A stretch of 64,000 nucleotides of DNA, from contig QHVH01000001.1 in the NCBI GenBank assembly GCA_003222245.1, positions 186,001 to 250,000 of the forward strand, written 5' to 3'. A program made the translations under genes and the position numbers. Of the stretch, positions 17,481 to 26,878 are shown piece by piece. Every line of letters begins with the position of its first letter. Position 1 is the stretch's first letter. The stretch comes from Blastocatellia bacterium AA13. Its GTDB lineage: Bacteria > Acidobacteriota > Blastocatellia > UBA7656. The notes beneath the pieces were generated by a model. It made no database searches. It saw only the letters and a list, made by a program, of their open reading frames with translations, and was not told the DNA's origin.

Positions 17481-19244
17481 CTATCTGGTAAACATCTTTG
17501 GCTGACTAGCGCCGCCGTCGGGATTTCGAACCGTCACCGAAACGGCGCCTCCGCTCGGAAATAGATCTTCAGGAACATTGGCGACCAGTACGCTGAGATC
17601 TCCATTCTTTGGTCTGGTCAGAAATCTCTCTTCGCCAACCAACACTACAGCGCCTCGCTGAAACGCGTCGCCAACCAGTTGAAGCTTTCCGCCGCCCTTC
17701 AGTTTGACTTTGTTAAGGATTGGCGGTGCAACGGTGAGCTGGATCGTCAATGCCCCGAGCGCGTTCAACCGGCCGCCGCTCGATACAAAGGGCTTCAATT
17801 GATCGCGAACATCGACGCTTTCGATCAGCCGTCGTTTGATGACCGGCGGAGTAGCCTCCGGATAAGCGCTCTTAATCAGAGCGGCGACGCCGGATGTGAA
17901 TGCCGCCGACGCGGAGGTCCCGCTGATAAGCGCATACCAGTCATTCGGATCAGCAGACGCGGAGCATAGAGGACAATTGCCTCTTGCCATAATCGTGTCG
18001 ACCGACACACCCGGAGCGAATAGCTGGACCGTTCGGAGGCCGTAGCCCGATTTGATTACCGACAGGTTGAACGGCGGGTGCCATATCTCGTCGTTGTAGT
18101 CGGAAGCCGCGACGACTATCTGATTGGAAAGCTGATAATGTCCGGGATATAGCTTGACCGTGTCGTTGTCGAGACCCTCATTGCCGGCTATACAAACCAT
18201 CAAGATATCGGCGTCCTCTGCCGCGTGCACGGCATCCGAAAGAGATCGGATCGACTCTGCCGGTACCTGATTCGAATCGAGAAACGTTTCCCAACTCGCA
18301 TTGATTATTGTTGCCCCGGCGCTGACAGCGTAGACGATCGCTCGCGCGGCATCGGCCACCGTTCCTTCCACATCCGTGGGATCGGGGCCGGTCTTCCTGA
18401 AGAACTTCACAGGCAGAATCCGCGCTCTGCTGATCCCGCTTATACCCACCCCGTTACTCATCACAGCCGAAATTATTCCGGCCATCTGAGTTCCGTGTCC
18501 GAGCACATCGCTGACGTCGCCGTTCTGCCCGGCTACGTTATAGCCGTTCACATCGTCTACATAGCCGTTGCCGTCGTCATCGCGGCCGTTGCCGGCAACT
18601 TCCCCAGGATTTTTGAAGATATTTTCGGCGAGATCAGGATGGGTGATGTCTACGCCGGTGTCGGTAACTGCCACAATAATGTCGCGGATTCCAGTAGTAA
18701 TGTCCCACGCGTCCAGCGCCTTGATGTCCGCGTCAAGAGTTGCGCCGTAACCGTCGACCGCCAGACCAAGGTTCCTGAGTCCCCATTGAAACCTGAATCG
18801 CGGATCGCTCGGAATATCGGTCCCGGGCTTAACCAGATAATTGGGCTCGGCGTATTCCACCGACTCGTTGCGATTCAGCTCGGCGATAACTGCGTCGATA
18901 TCGGCGGAAGGATCGATCTTCATCACATAAACGCGATCCAGTCCACGTCGAGAAATGATCTCGGCGATCTGAGCTTTAAGAGCGGGTCCAGCCTGGCGAA
19001 TTAACGGCTCCGACGAATGCGCCCCGACCGACACGGCAACGCCTTCAGCGGTTCGATTAACGGTGATTAGCCTGCCTTCTTCGGTTAGGGCCCCCGATGC
19101 CATCTTGAGCTTGACGATGACCTCGGCGGATCGCGTCGGAGCCTTTCTCACTGATGCGGCCGCCAATCGGGCGCCGCTGAATGTGCTTATGCCGGAGCCC
19201 CCGACAAGAGTGAAGATGAGAACGGTAATGGCGATCTTTCGCAT
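17481..19244 (-). CDS. Secreted subtilisin-like serine protease (S8) with C-terminal TIG-like domain
   Basis: The 587-residue preproprotein has a signal peptide (1-30), a propeptide-like region (about 38-135, ending VEYAEPNYLV) of the fervidolysin type, and an S8 catalytic domain with Asp195 (VTDTGVD), His250 (GHGTQMAG), oxyanion Asn355 (AGNEG) and Ser444 (GTSASAAF), so all catalytic residues are present. A calcium-like loop DDDGNGYVDDVNGYN follows the Asp region. The last ~85 residues form a beta domain (VKLKGGGKLQLVGDAF) like IPT/TIG domains of surface proteins. It is probably an extracellular or periplasmic scavenging protease. It is convergent with the membrane protein gene and divergent from mobA. 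Confidence 0.94.
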   Translation of the reverse strand: MRKIAITVLIFTLVGGSGISTFSGARLAAASVRKAPTRSAEVIVKLKMASGALTEEGRLITVNRTAEGVAVSVGAHSSEPLIRQAGPALKAQIAEIISRRGLDRVYVMKIDPSADIDAVIAELNRNESVEYAEPNYLVKPGTDIPSDPRFRFQWGLRNLGLAVDGYGATLDADIKALDAWDITTGIRDIIVAVTDTGVDITHPDLAENIFKNPGEVAGNGRDDDGNGYVDDVNGYNVAGQNGDVSDVLGHGTQMAGIISAVMSNGVGISGISRARILPVKFFRKTGPDPTDVEGTVADAARAIVYAVSAGATIINASWETFLDSNQVPAESIRSLSDAVHAAEDADILMVCIAGNEGLDNDTVKLYPGHYQLSNQIVVAASDYNDEIWHPPFNLSVIKSGYGLRTVQLFAPGVSVDTIMARGNCPLCSASADPNDWYALISGTSASAAFTSGVAALIKSAYPEATPPVIKRRLIESVDVRDQLKPFVSSGGRLNALGALTIQLTVAPPILNKVKLKGGGKLQLVGDAFQRGAVVLVGEERFLTRPKNGDLSVLVANVPEDLFPSGGAVSVTVRNPDGGASQPKMFTR

Positions 19245-19357
19245 TCTGGTTTCTACGGGGCAAACAGTATCCGTCTGGGGAGGCCAGCGACGTGAGTCAG
19301 CTTATACAATACCGGCGCGAATGTTTTCAAGACAGCACGATTGTATGATTACGCGCT

Positions 19358-19365
19358 GATATAAT
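19358..19365 (+). promoter_or_regulatory. Extended -10 promoter directly before mobA
   Basis: TGATATAAT (TG-N-TATAAT, the hexamer at 19360-19365) ends eight bases before the mobA ATG at 19374. A start about seven bases after the hexamer would be at or next to the initiation codon, so the mobA mRNA would be nearly leaderless, and there is no Shine-Dalgarno before the gene. Confidence 0.5.
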
Positions 19366-19373
19366 GAGCCGCC

Positions 19374-19997
19374 ATGGACGCAGCGGGGTTCATAACGGCG
19401 GGCGGGCTCAGCTCGAGGATGGGCCGCGATAAAGGCCTCATCGAGCTGGATGGCCGCTCGCTGATCGAGCATGTGATCGGCGCTTTCTCCGGTATTGTCA
19501 CCGACCTTTCGATAATTGCTAACAGCAGCGAATACGATCGTTTCGGACTGCCTGTCTTCGGCGATATGAATCGCGCCGTCGGTCCGCTTGAAGCTATCCG
19601 AACCGCGCTCGCGAATTCGGCGACTCGTTGCGTATTGTTGTGCGCGTGCGACACTCCTTTCGTCACGCGTGAGCTCTTCGAGTTTTTGCTAAGACAGATC
19701 GGCGAATACAACGTGGTGGTTCCGCGGGACCAGCAGGGGATGCTCGAGCCGCTATGCGCAGTCTATTCGCGCGAGGTATTTGGACCGGTCTCCGAGTTGA
19801 TCGCCAGCGGCAGGCGCAAAGTGAGCGATCTGTTCGAGCGCGTGCCGACTCGCACTATTTCGTTCGAGGAATTCAGTCATCTTTCAGGCGCGGCGAATTT
19901 CTTTAAGAATATCAACACTCCTGACGACCTTGAATCCGCGGCCGGAATATTGGCTCATCTTCGAAGTTTCCGATCTGAGCAATCGCCGACAGAGTAG
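19374..19997 (+). CDS. mobA: Molybdenum cofactor guanylyltransferase
   Basis: The 207-residue protein attaches GMP to molybdopterin to make the guanine dinucleotide cofactor used by DMSO-reductase family enzymes. GGLSSRMGRDKG (10-21) is the nucleotide-binding signature with the conserved Lys20, and PLEAI, CACDTPFV (about 103-110, with Asp binding magnesium) and EPLCAVY are further MobA landmarks. Length is normal for the family. The initiating ATG must be this one because the signature begins at residue 10. The gene stands alone. The molybdopterin-type subunit at 43.7 kb is a possible client, if it binds the cofactor at all. Confidence 0.93.
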   Translation: MDAAGFITAGGLSSRMGRDKGLIELDGRSLIEHVIGAFSGIVTDLSIIANSSEYDRFGLPVFGDMNRAVGPLEAIRTALANSATRCVLLCACDTPFVTRELFEFLLRQIGEYNVVVPRDQQGMLEPLCAVYSREVFGPVSELIASGRRKVSDLFERVPTRTISFEEFSHLSGAANFFKNINTPDDLESAAGILAHLRSFRSEQSPTE

Positions 19998-20077
19998 CCG
20001 CCTCGGTTCAACGCCGCTGTGCCGACTGTGTTGGTTCTTTGTTTACCTTCAACCTTTTGTGTTTTAATGCCCGGCGC

Positions 20078-21892
20078 ATGAGCACTGAGCCCGGCACACT
20101 GGTAGAGCTTTTCAAAGACGCAATCAACTCACGACTCGACGCTGAGGTCTTCAGGTACAAAAAAGACAAGGCCTGGACCGGATTGCTCGGAGCGACGCTG
20201 TTGAATCGCGTACGCAGCCTGACGCTCGCCCTTCATCGGAGGGGCATCGCAAAAGGCGATCGAGTAGCGATACTGGCTGAAAGCGGACCGCTGTGGAGCA
20301 TAACCGACTATGCGATTCTATCGGCCGGCGCGATAAATGTGCCGATCTATCCGACGCAGTCCGTCACCCAGGTCGAGTACATCCTGCGCGAGTCCGAACC
20401 CAGAATGTTATTCATCTCGACGTCGCGACAAGCAAAGCGAATAGTTGAAGTACTGAAGCGATTGCCCGATCTCCCTGTTGTTTCATTCCAGCCTATTGCC
20501 GATCTGGAGCGTTCCATCACACTCGAGGCACTGGAAGCCGAAGGCGAGGCTCTCGCAGCCGGGCGCCCCGACCTTTATGAAGCGTTATCATGCGGCGTGA
20601 AGCCCGAAGACATAGCTTCGATTATTTACACGTCCGGAACAACTGGCGAGCCGAAGGGGGTGATCCTCTCTCACTCCAACATCGTGTTCAACGCGCTTGC
20701 TGCCGGCAGGCATTTGAGTATTGAACCTTCCAACATAATGCTTTCGTTTTTGCCGCTCTCGCATATCTTCGAACGCATGGTTTTGTATCTTTGCCTGCAC
20801 TACGGCGTTCAGATCTGCTATTCGGGCGGGATAGAAACAGTCGCAAGCGACTTGCGCGAGGTACGTCCGACACTGATGTCCACCGTACCCAGGCTTCTCG
20901 AAAAGATGTTTGCGCGCATGCAGAGAACTGCCGAGGAAGGCGGCCCAAGAAAGCAGAGGATATTCAACTGGTCGCTTTCAGTGGCCAGACGGGTTGCGGA
21001 AAGAAGATCGAGCGGGCGGCATATTCCATTGTCGCTTAATATTCAGCGCTCGATAGCGGACCGGCTTGTTTATTCCAAGCTGCGACAGGCCGTCGGCGGA
21101 CGAATGATGAGGCTCGTGTCGGGCGGTTCGGCTCTTCAGGCGGACCTCGCGCTTGTATTCAACGGCGCCGGCATACCGGTTCTGCAGGGCTATGGCCTGA
21201 CCGAAACCTCTCCGGTCATCGCCGTAAGCACGCTCGAGCACAATAGAATAGGAACCGTTGGACATCCTCTGCCCGGCGTCGAAGTGAAGATCGCCGCCGA
21301 CGGAGAGATACTCACGCGAGGCCCTCACGTATTCCAGGGCTACTTCAAGAAGGATCGCGAAACCGACGAGGTCTTTTCGAACGACGGCTCCGGCAATGGC
21401 AGATGGTTTATGACCGGAGACATCGGGCTCATAGATAACGAGGGCTTTATTCGAATCACGGATCGAAAAAAAGATTTGATCAAAACCTCCGCCGGTAAGT
21501 ACGTCGCGCCCCAATTAATCGAAGGCGCGCTCAGTCAGTCCGAGTTTATCGAGCAATCGATCGTGATAGGAAACAACCGGAAGTATGTATCCGCCCTGAT
21601 CGTTCCGGACTTCGAAAGGCTGAATGAGTGGGCGCGACAGAGCGGAATTAAGGCCGCCGAAAAACGCGAGCTTATAGAGCAGCCAAAGATCGTCGAGATG
21701 ATGAAAGGCGAGGTCAATCGTCTCACTCAGGAACTGGCCGATTACGAAAAAGTAAAGCGAGTAGCGCTGCTCCCTGAGGAGTTCACGATAGACGGAGGGG
21801 AACTTACACCGACTCTGAAGGTGCGGCGTAAGATCGTAGAGCAGAAGTATCGGAATCTTATTGATTCACTCTACCCGGCCGGCTCGGAGTGA
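20078..21892 (+). CDS. Long-chain acyl-CoA synthetase (AMP-forming)
   Basis: The ~604-residue enzyme activates a fatty acid as acyl-AMP and then forms the CoA thioester. The ATP-binding P-loop YTSGTTGEPKG is near residue 187, the A5 motif YGLTETSPV lies in the middle, and the A7/A8 motifs TGDIG and TDRKKDLIKTSAGKYVAPQ are complete. The variant RKKDLIKTSAGKYVAPQ and the C-terminal end match the FAA1/FadD15 subgroup for long chains. I use the ATG at 20078 (MSTEPGTL); an in-frame TTG at 20039 precedes it. A TTGTTT/TTTAAT pair just upstream would leave only a few bases of leader. The 3' end overlaps an inverted repeat. Confidence 0.9.
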   Translation: MSTEPGTLVELFKDAINSRLDAEVFRYKKDKAWTGLLGATLLNRVRSLTLALHRRGIAKGDRVAILAESGPLWSITDYAILSAGAINVPIYPTQSVTQVEYILRESEPRMLFISTSRQAKRIVEVLKRLPDLPVVSFQPIADLERSITLEALEAEGEALAAGRPDLYEALSCGVKPEDIASIIYTSGTTGEPKGVILSHSNIVFNALAAGRHLSIEPSNIMLSFLPLSHIFERMVLYLCLHYGVQICYSGGIETVASDLREVRPTLMSTVPRLLEKMFARMQRTAEEGGPRKQRIFNWSLSVARRVAERRSSGRHIPLSLNIQRSIADRLVYSKLRQAVGGRMMRLVSGGSALQADLALVFNGAGIPVLQGYGLTETSPVIAVSTLEHNRIGTVGHPLPGVEVKIAADGEILTRGPHVFQGYFKKDRETDEVFSNDGSGNGRWFMTGDIGLIDNEGFIRITDRKKDLIKTSAGKYVAPQLIEGALSQSEFIEQSIVIGNNRKYVSALIVPDFERLNEWARQSGIKAAEKRELIEQPKIVEMMKGEVNRLTQELADYEKVKRVALLPEEFTIDGGELTPTLKVRRKIVEQKYRNLIDSLYPAGSE

Positions 21893-21921
21893 TGCTTTGG
21901 AGCAGTTCGGCCGGGTAGAGT
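21868..21921. repeat. Inverted repeat across the acyl-CoA synthetase stop codon
   Basis: ACTCTACCCGGCCG (21868-21881) and CGGCCGGGTAGAGT (21908-21921) are perfect inverted copies of 14 bases separated by 26 bases containing the stop codon. It lies between the convergent acyl-CoA synthetase and DoxX genes, so a bidirectional Rho-dependent stop or RNA hairpin is plausible. There is no U-run. Confidence 0.5.
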
Positions 21922-21990
21922 CGCACAGTCAGGAAATCGATAAAAGCGCGTTTTCATCTGCCGTTTTCCGGCAAAGCCTATCACCTGTAT

Positions 21991-22380
21991 TCATCGCCGT
22001 AGTTTCGACCGCCTGAAGATCGAATCAAGCGAGAGTACTCCTGACCCTTGTGAAGCGATATAGAGAAAAATAAAGCAATAGAGAACAGCCAGCTCTCCGT
22101 GATTTTGAACCGGGTTCCAGCCATCCGGCGAGTGGGCCTTGAAATAAGCCACGGCCATTTCGCCGCTCGCGATAAACGCGGCTATGCTGGCGCAAAGGCC
22201 GACGGCAATCAATATCCCGCCGACTAGCTCGATAACGCCTCCTATTCCCAACAGAGATGTCAAAGGCTTGCTATTGGCGCCGAATACCTTTTGACTGCCG
22301 TGCCAGGCGAACATTGCCCCGCTTATTATTCGCAAGAGCGCATAGAAAAACGCCGAGTACCTTCCGAGAAAACGTTGCAT
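21991..22380 (-). CDS. DoxX family membrane protein
   Basis: The 129-residue protein has four hydrophobic segments and the DoxX-family opening RIISGAMFAWHGSQKVFG, then GVIELVGGILIAVGL and AYFKAHSP. DoxX-like proteins are small quinone- or thiosulfate-linked membrane subunits in a few cases, but most, like this one, have no defined role. It is the last minus-strand gene after metH, about 190 bases downstream, and convergent with the acyl-CoA synthetase. Confidence 0.9.
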   Translation of the reverse strand: MQRFLGRYSAFFYALLRIISGAMFAWHGSQKVFGANSKPLTSLLGIGGVIELVGGILIAVGLCASIAAFIASGEMAVAYFKAHSPDGWNPVQNHGELAVLYCFIFLYIASQGSGVLSLDSIFRRSKLRR

Positions 22381-22568
22381 TGAGGGCTCCTCTCTTTTTT
22401 TGACGGATCAGTCTAATACACGCGGCGGGCTTTTGGCATGCGAGAGCGAGGGTATGGCAGAAATTCTCTGACGCTTTTCTTGCGGCCGCTGCGAAGGCGT
22501 GAAAGTTCCAACGGCTCGTGAGGCGAGAACTAAAAACAACGATATCGATCAGTTGATTTATCGTGCCG

Positions 22569-25500
22569 CTACACGGCGCCGACCTCAGCCATTTCCTGCG
22601 GGCCAACCGAAAAATACGCGGCGTCGGGATGATGAAACACAAGGGCCGAGACGCTCGCCTCCGGCTCCATCATGAAGCCTTCGGTTAACTGAACTCCAAT
22701 CTCTTCAGGCTGGAGCAATCGGAATAAGCCGGCCTGAGACTCGAGGTCGGGGCAAGCCGGATAACCGAATGAATAGCGCTTTCCACGGTAGCGCGCCTGG
22801 AATAACGACTGCCGCGAAAGATTCGATGTATCAGGAAATCCCCATGTCGAACGGAGACGCGCGTGAAGCCACTCCGCCGCCGCCTCGGCCGTCTCCAGCG
22901 CCAGAGCCTGAAGCGCATATGAGCGCAGGTACTCGCCCTTTTGTTTAGCTTCTTCGGCGCGCTCGCGTATTCCCTCGCCGGCCGTGGTGACGAACAACGC
23001 GACGTGATCCCGACAGAGGATTCGCCCGTTCAAGTCGCGCTCCGGTGGAAGCACGAGATCGCTTAATGCCACGCCGTCTTCTTTGCGCTGACGTGGGAAT
23101 ACAAAAGTTTCAGCCGGTGAGCCGCTCGGCGATAATTCACGAGTATTATCAATCGTGTTCGGCGGACCGAAGCTCGCGGTAGATTCATTCGCTGAATACA
23201 GGCGCGAATTCTCGGTGAAAAAATGAATCTTGTTGCCTTCCGGCTCCGCTTCGAAAAACTGCCAGGCGACTTTCACGCGCATCGCCCCGGACCGGCACTC
23301 ATCCTTCACTCTTTCGATCTTCTCTTCAAGCTCGAGAGCTTTGGCGTCGCCTGAAGCAATTAGATCGGCGAAGCGGCCCTTGAGTCCGAGATGGCGGCCA
23401 TACAGCATCTGCGGGTTGATGTAGCTCCATACCTCGTCGAGGTCCTCGATTTCGAGGACGTGGCGTTCGAGATCCGGTACGGGAGGAATCACCACATCAA
23501 GCGAAATCTTGGAGCTGCGCTGCTCGCTTTCTACGATGGGCTCGGACGGGGCCGTAGCTGTTCCGCCGACATTTTTATTGACCAGCTCGGCTTCGAGCCT
23601 GGCGCGTGCCTCAGGATCCATCAACCGATTCAGGATATCGAGACCGTTCATCGCGTCATTGGCATAGATGACCGTTCCATCGTATGCCGGAGCGATCTTC
23701 GTGCGCGTGAAGCGATCGGACAATGCCGCACCGCCGACAAGGAGCGGCAGCGCGATTCCGGCGTCTTTCAAATCCTCCGCCGTAAGAACCATCTGCTGCG
23801 CTGATTTCACCAGCAGGCCCGAAAGCCCGATTGCATCAGGCCGATGTTCTCTAGCGGCTTGAATGAGCGTTTCGGGCAGGACCTTGATTCCGAGATTGAT
23901 CACACGATATCCGTTGTTCGAAAGAATAATGTCTACGAGGTTCTTGCCGATATCGTGGACATCGCCTTTCACGGTCGCGAGTATCACGCGTCCGCGCATG
24001 CTCGACTCGGTCTTCTCCATGAATTGCTCGAGGTGAGAGACGGCGGCTTTCATTGCCTCCGCGGACTGCAGCACCTCGGCGACTATCAACTCGTTGTTGT
24101 TGAACAAACGTCCGACCTCGTTCATTCCGCTCATCAAAGGACCGTTGATTATCTCGAGCGGAGACGCTTCATTAAGCTTGAGATCGAGATCGGGAACCAG
24201 GCCGTCCTTTGTTCCCTCGACTATATAGTTGGCCAGTCTTTCATCGAGCGGAAGGTCGCTCGCGCGCTTGCTGGTTCGGGAAGATGCGCTGCGGAAGTGC
24301 GCGGCGAATCGCGCGATGGGATCGTCGCCCCGGTTCCACAATAGGTCTTCCGCCAGACGGCGCTCTTCTTCGGGGATCGAAGCGTAGCGCTCGAGCTTTT
24401 CCGAGTTGACAATGGCAAGATCAAGCCCCGCCTTCGTGCAGTGATACAAGAATACCGAGTTCAGCACTTCACGGCCCGCGTCAGGCAGGCCGAAGGAGAC
24501 GTTGCTGATGCCGAGCACGGTTTTCGCGAGCGGCAGCGCTTGCTTGATCAGGCGAACGCCTTCGATTGTCTCGACGGCGCTTCCGACGTAGTTCCGGTCT
24601 CCGGTCGCGCACGGAAATACCAGGGGATCGAAAATGATGTCTTCGGGTCTTATCCCGAATTCCTCGGTCAGAAGCTTGTATGACCTTTCGGCGATCTGAA
24701 CCTTTCGTTCGCGCGTGATGGCCTGAGCCTGCTCTTTGTCTTCGTCGATACAGCCCACGATAACCGCGGCGCCGTACTGTCGGGCGAGCGGCGTCACGCG
24801 TTCGAATTTCTCGAGACCGTCTTCGAGATTGATCGAGTTGATAATGGATTTTCCCTGGCAGTAGGTCAGCGCCCGCTCGATGGCGACCGGATCGGTGGTA
24901 TCGATCATTATCGGCGTTTTGACGACGCGAATCAGCTTCTCGTAAAACATATCGGCGTCGTACAGTTCATCGCGGTCGGCGTTTTGTAGATTGATGTCGC
25001 AGATTTGCGCGCCGCCTTTGACCTGTTGCCGGGCGATTTCGGCCGCTTCCTCGAATTTCTCCTCGCTTATGAGCCGCTTGAATTTGCGCGAGCCTACGAT
25101 GTTGGTGCGTTCGCCGACGATCAGCGGCCGCTGATCCTCGCTTGCTTCGACAAAGTCGATGCCCGAGAACAGAGTCCGGTGGTGCTTTTGAGATGAGCGA
25201 GGTCGCTTGCCTTCTACGACCTCGGCGAGAGCCCGTATGTGCGCCGGGGTGGTTCCGCAGCATCCGCCTACCAGGTTAAGCCAGCCGTGTTGAACAAACC
25301 GCTCGACTGTTCCCGCGAAGCTCTCGGGGGTCTCCAAATATATACCGTCTTCATTCGGCAAGCCCGCATTCGGAACACAGGAGACGCGCGTTTCGACCAG
25401 CGCCGCTATGCTGCGGATGTGATCCGTCATGAACTCGGGACCGGTCGCGCAGTTGAGGCCGATTGAGAACAGGTTCGCCTGCATCAGAGAAGCGGCCAGC

Positions 25501-26144
25501 GCTTCGGCGGTCTGCCCTGCCAGCATAGTGCCCATTGCTTCAATCGTTCCTGAGACGCCGACCGGAACCGCAAACCCGATTTCATCAAACAAGCGCCGGA
25601 TGCCTATCAGACCCGCTTTGATATTGCGCGTGTCCTGGGCTGTTTCGAGAAGCAGCAGATCGGCGCCGCCGGCGACCAGCCCCGACGCCTGATCGTGAAA
25701 CGCATCGACAAGCTGATCGAAGGTCACTCCGCCGGTCACCGAAATCGCCTTCGTTGTCGGGCCCATCGAACCGGCGACGAATCGAGGTTTCCTCGAGGTT
25801 GTGAACTCCGCCGCGGCCTGACGAGCGAGCCGCGCGGAGGTCTCATTCAAAAGGTGAACCTCGTCCTGAAGACCATATTCGGCAAGCACGATTGACGTTC
25901 CACCGAATGTGTTCGTCTCGACTATGTCAGCGCCGGCCTCAAGGTAGCCGCGATGAATATCGAGCACGACGTCAGGCCGGGTAACGACAAGATTCTCGTT
26001 GCAGCCTTCGAGATATGCTCCGCCGAAATCGTCGGCATCCAGGTGATGAGCCTGGATGGCGGTTCCGGTCGCGCCGTCGAGCACGAGAATGCGCTCTGAA
26101 GCGGCCTCTTCCAGCAGTCGGGTTCTTTCGCGTTGATCGGTCAT
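22569..26144 (-). CDS. metH: Cobalamin-dependent methionine synthase
   Basis: The 1191-residue enzyme transfers a methyl group from methyltetrahydrofolate via cobalamin to homocysteine. The four modules are present in order: homocysteine domain with zinc ligands Cys231 (GLNC) and Cys295-Cys296 (GGCCGTTP), pterin domain (about 340-600, starting IVGERTNIVGSRKF), cobalamin domain with GDVHDIG (His730 as cobalt ligand), and the SAM-dependent reactivation domain (about 890-1170, with YRGKRYSFGYPACPDL). Length is close to E. coli MetH. Its ATG lies one base after the stop of the amidotransferase gene, so it is the third gene of the methionine operon under the SAM-II leader at 28775-28823. Confidence 0.97.
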   Translation of the reverse strand: MTDQRERTRLLEEAASERILVLDGATGTAIQAHHLDADDFGGAYLEGCNENLVVTRPDVVLDIHRGYLEAGADIVETNTFGGTSIVLAEYGLQDEVHLLNETSARLARQAAAEFTTSRKPRFVAGSMGPTTKAISVTGGVTFDQLVDAFHDQASGLVAGGADLLLLETAQDTRNIKAGLIGIRRLFDEIGFAVPVGVSGTIEAMGTMLAGQTAEALAASLMQANLFSIGLNCATGPEFMTDHIRSIAALVETRVSCVPNAGLPNEDGIYLETPESFAGTVERFVQHGWLNLVGGCCGTTPAHIRALAEVVEGKRPRSSQKHHRTLFSGIDFVEASEDQRPLIVGERTNIVGSRKFKRLISEEKFEEAAEIARQQVKGGAQICDINLQNADRDELYDADMFYEKLIRVVKTPIMIDTTDPVAIERALTYCQGKSIINSINLEDGLEKFERVTPLARQYGAAVIVGCIDEDKEQAQAITRERKVQIAERSYKLLTEEFGIRPEDIIFDPLVFPCATGDRNYVGSAVETIEGVRLIKQALPLAKTVLGISNVSFGLPDAGREVLNSVFLYHCTKAGLDLAIVNSEKLERYASIPEEERRLAEDLLWNRGDDPIARFAAHFRSASSRTSKRASDLPLDERLANYIVEGTKDGLVPDLDLKLNEASPLEIINGPLMSGMNEVGRLFNNNELIVAEVLQSAEAMKAAVSHLEQFMEKTESSMRGRVILATVKGDVHDIGKNLVDIILSNNGYRVINLGIKVLPETLIQAAREHRPDAIGLSGLLVKSAQQMVLTAEDLKDAGIALPLLVGGAALSDRFTRTKIAPAYDGTVIYANDAMNGLDILNRLMDPEARARLEAELVNKNVGGTATAPSEPIVESEQRSSKISLDVVIPPVPDLERHVLEIEDLDEVWSYINPQMLYGRHLGLKGRFADLIASGDAKALELEEKIERVKDECRSGAMRVKVAWQFFEAEPEGNKIHFFTENSRLYSANESTASFGPPNTIDNTRELSPSGSPAETFVFPRQRKEDGVALSDLVLPPERDLNGRILCRDHVALFVTTAGEGIRERAEEAKQKGEYLRSYALQALALETAEAAAEWLHARLRSTWGFPDTSNLSRQSLFQARYRGKRYSFGYPACPDLESQAGLFRLLQPEEIGVQLTEGFMMEPEASVSALVFHHPDAAYFSVGPQEMAEVGAV

Positions 26145-26145
26145 A

Positions 26146-26865
26146 TTAGAGAGTAGCTCTCTCTTGCGAGATGAGCGCGGCCCATCGATCCCATATTACG
26201 GCGGCGGTTTTCTGAAACGCTTTCAGGCACTGATCCGTTTCTTCGAGAATGCGCCGCCCGCTGAGTTCTTCTTCCTTTAACTCCGAGGCTCCCGACTCGA
26301 TCATACTGACGATGATTTCGTGGGTGACTTCGGGATGAAAAAGCAGTCCATATGCGTTTTCACTGTACCTGTAAGCCTGACACTTTGTGAGTTGTGAAAA
26401 TGCGAGCGGCTCCGCTCCGGCAGGCAGGTCGAAGATATCGCCGTGCCAGTGAAATGCGTTGATCGGCGATGCGATTTCACCGAACACCGAATCAGTTCGC
26501 GCCGCCGCCGTGAATGAAACGGGAATCCAGCCGATCTCTTTTCTCGCCGCCTTGTAAACGTCTGCTCCAAGCGCCGAAGCAAGCAGTTGGCTTCCGAGAC
26601 ATATCCCCAGAATCGGTAGATCATTCTTCAAGGCCTGCTCTATCAGGCGAATCTCATCCGTGAGAAATGGAAACCGCTGCTGCTCATAAACTCCCATCGT
26701 CCCGCCAAGAACTATCAGAGCTTTCGCATCGCCTGGCTCGCTCGGCGTCCGTTCGCCGCCGAACGGACGAATGTAAGCCGAGGATATGCCGCGAGGATGA
26801 ATCGAATCTTCGATTGTCCCCAGCGTTTCGAACGGCTCGTGTTGAAGGACGATTACATCGGGCAT
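26146..26865 (-). CDS. Class I glutamine amidotransferase-like protein
   Basis: The 239-residue protein is a stand-alone GATase1 domain of the GMP-synthase-like type. The nucleophile Cys89 is in GICLGSQ, and the catalytic pair His177 and Glu179 lies in FHPEV. LGGTMGVYE (53-61) is typical of the YfeJ/GuaA-like amidotransferases whose synthetase partner is unknown. The start is the ATG at 26865, with GAGGAG about ten bases upstream inside the 3' end of the fusion gene. Placed between two methionine-cycle genes, it may supply ammonia or hydrolyse a gamma-glutamyl compound, but this is inference. Confidence 0.88.
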   Translation of the reverse strand: MPDVIVLQHEPFETLGTIEDSIHPRGISSAYIRPFGGERTPSEPGDAKALIVLGGTMGVYEQQRFPFLTDEIRLIEQALKNDLPILGICLGSQLLASALGADVYKAARKEIGWIPVSFTAAARTDSVFGEIASPINAFHWHGDIFDLPAGAEPLAFSQLTKCQAYRYSENAYGLLFHPEVTHEIIVSMIESGASELKEEELSGRRILEETDQCLKAFQKTAAVIWDRWAALISQERATL

Positions 26866-26878
26866 GCGTCGCCGCTCC

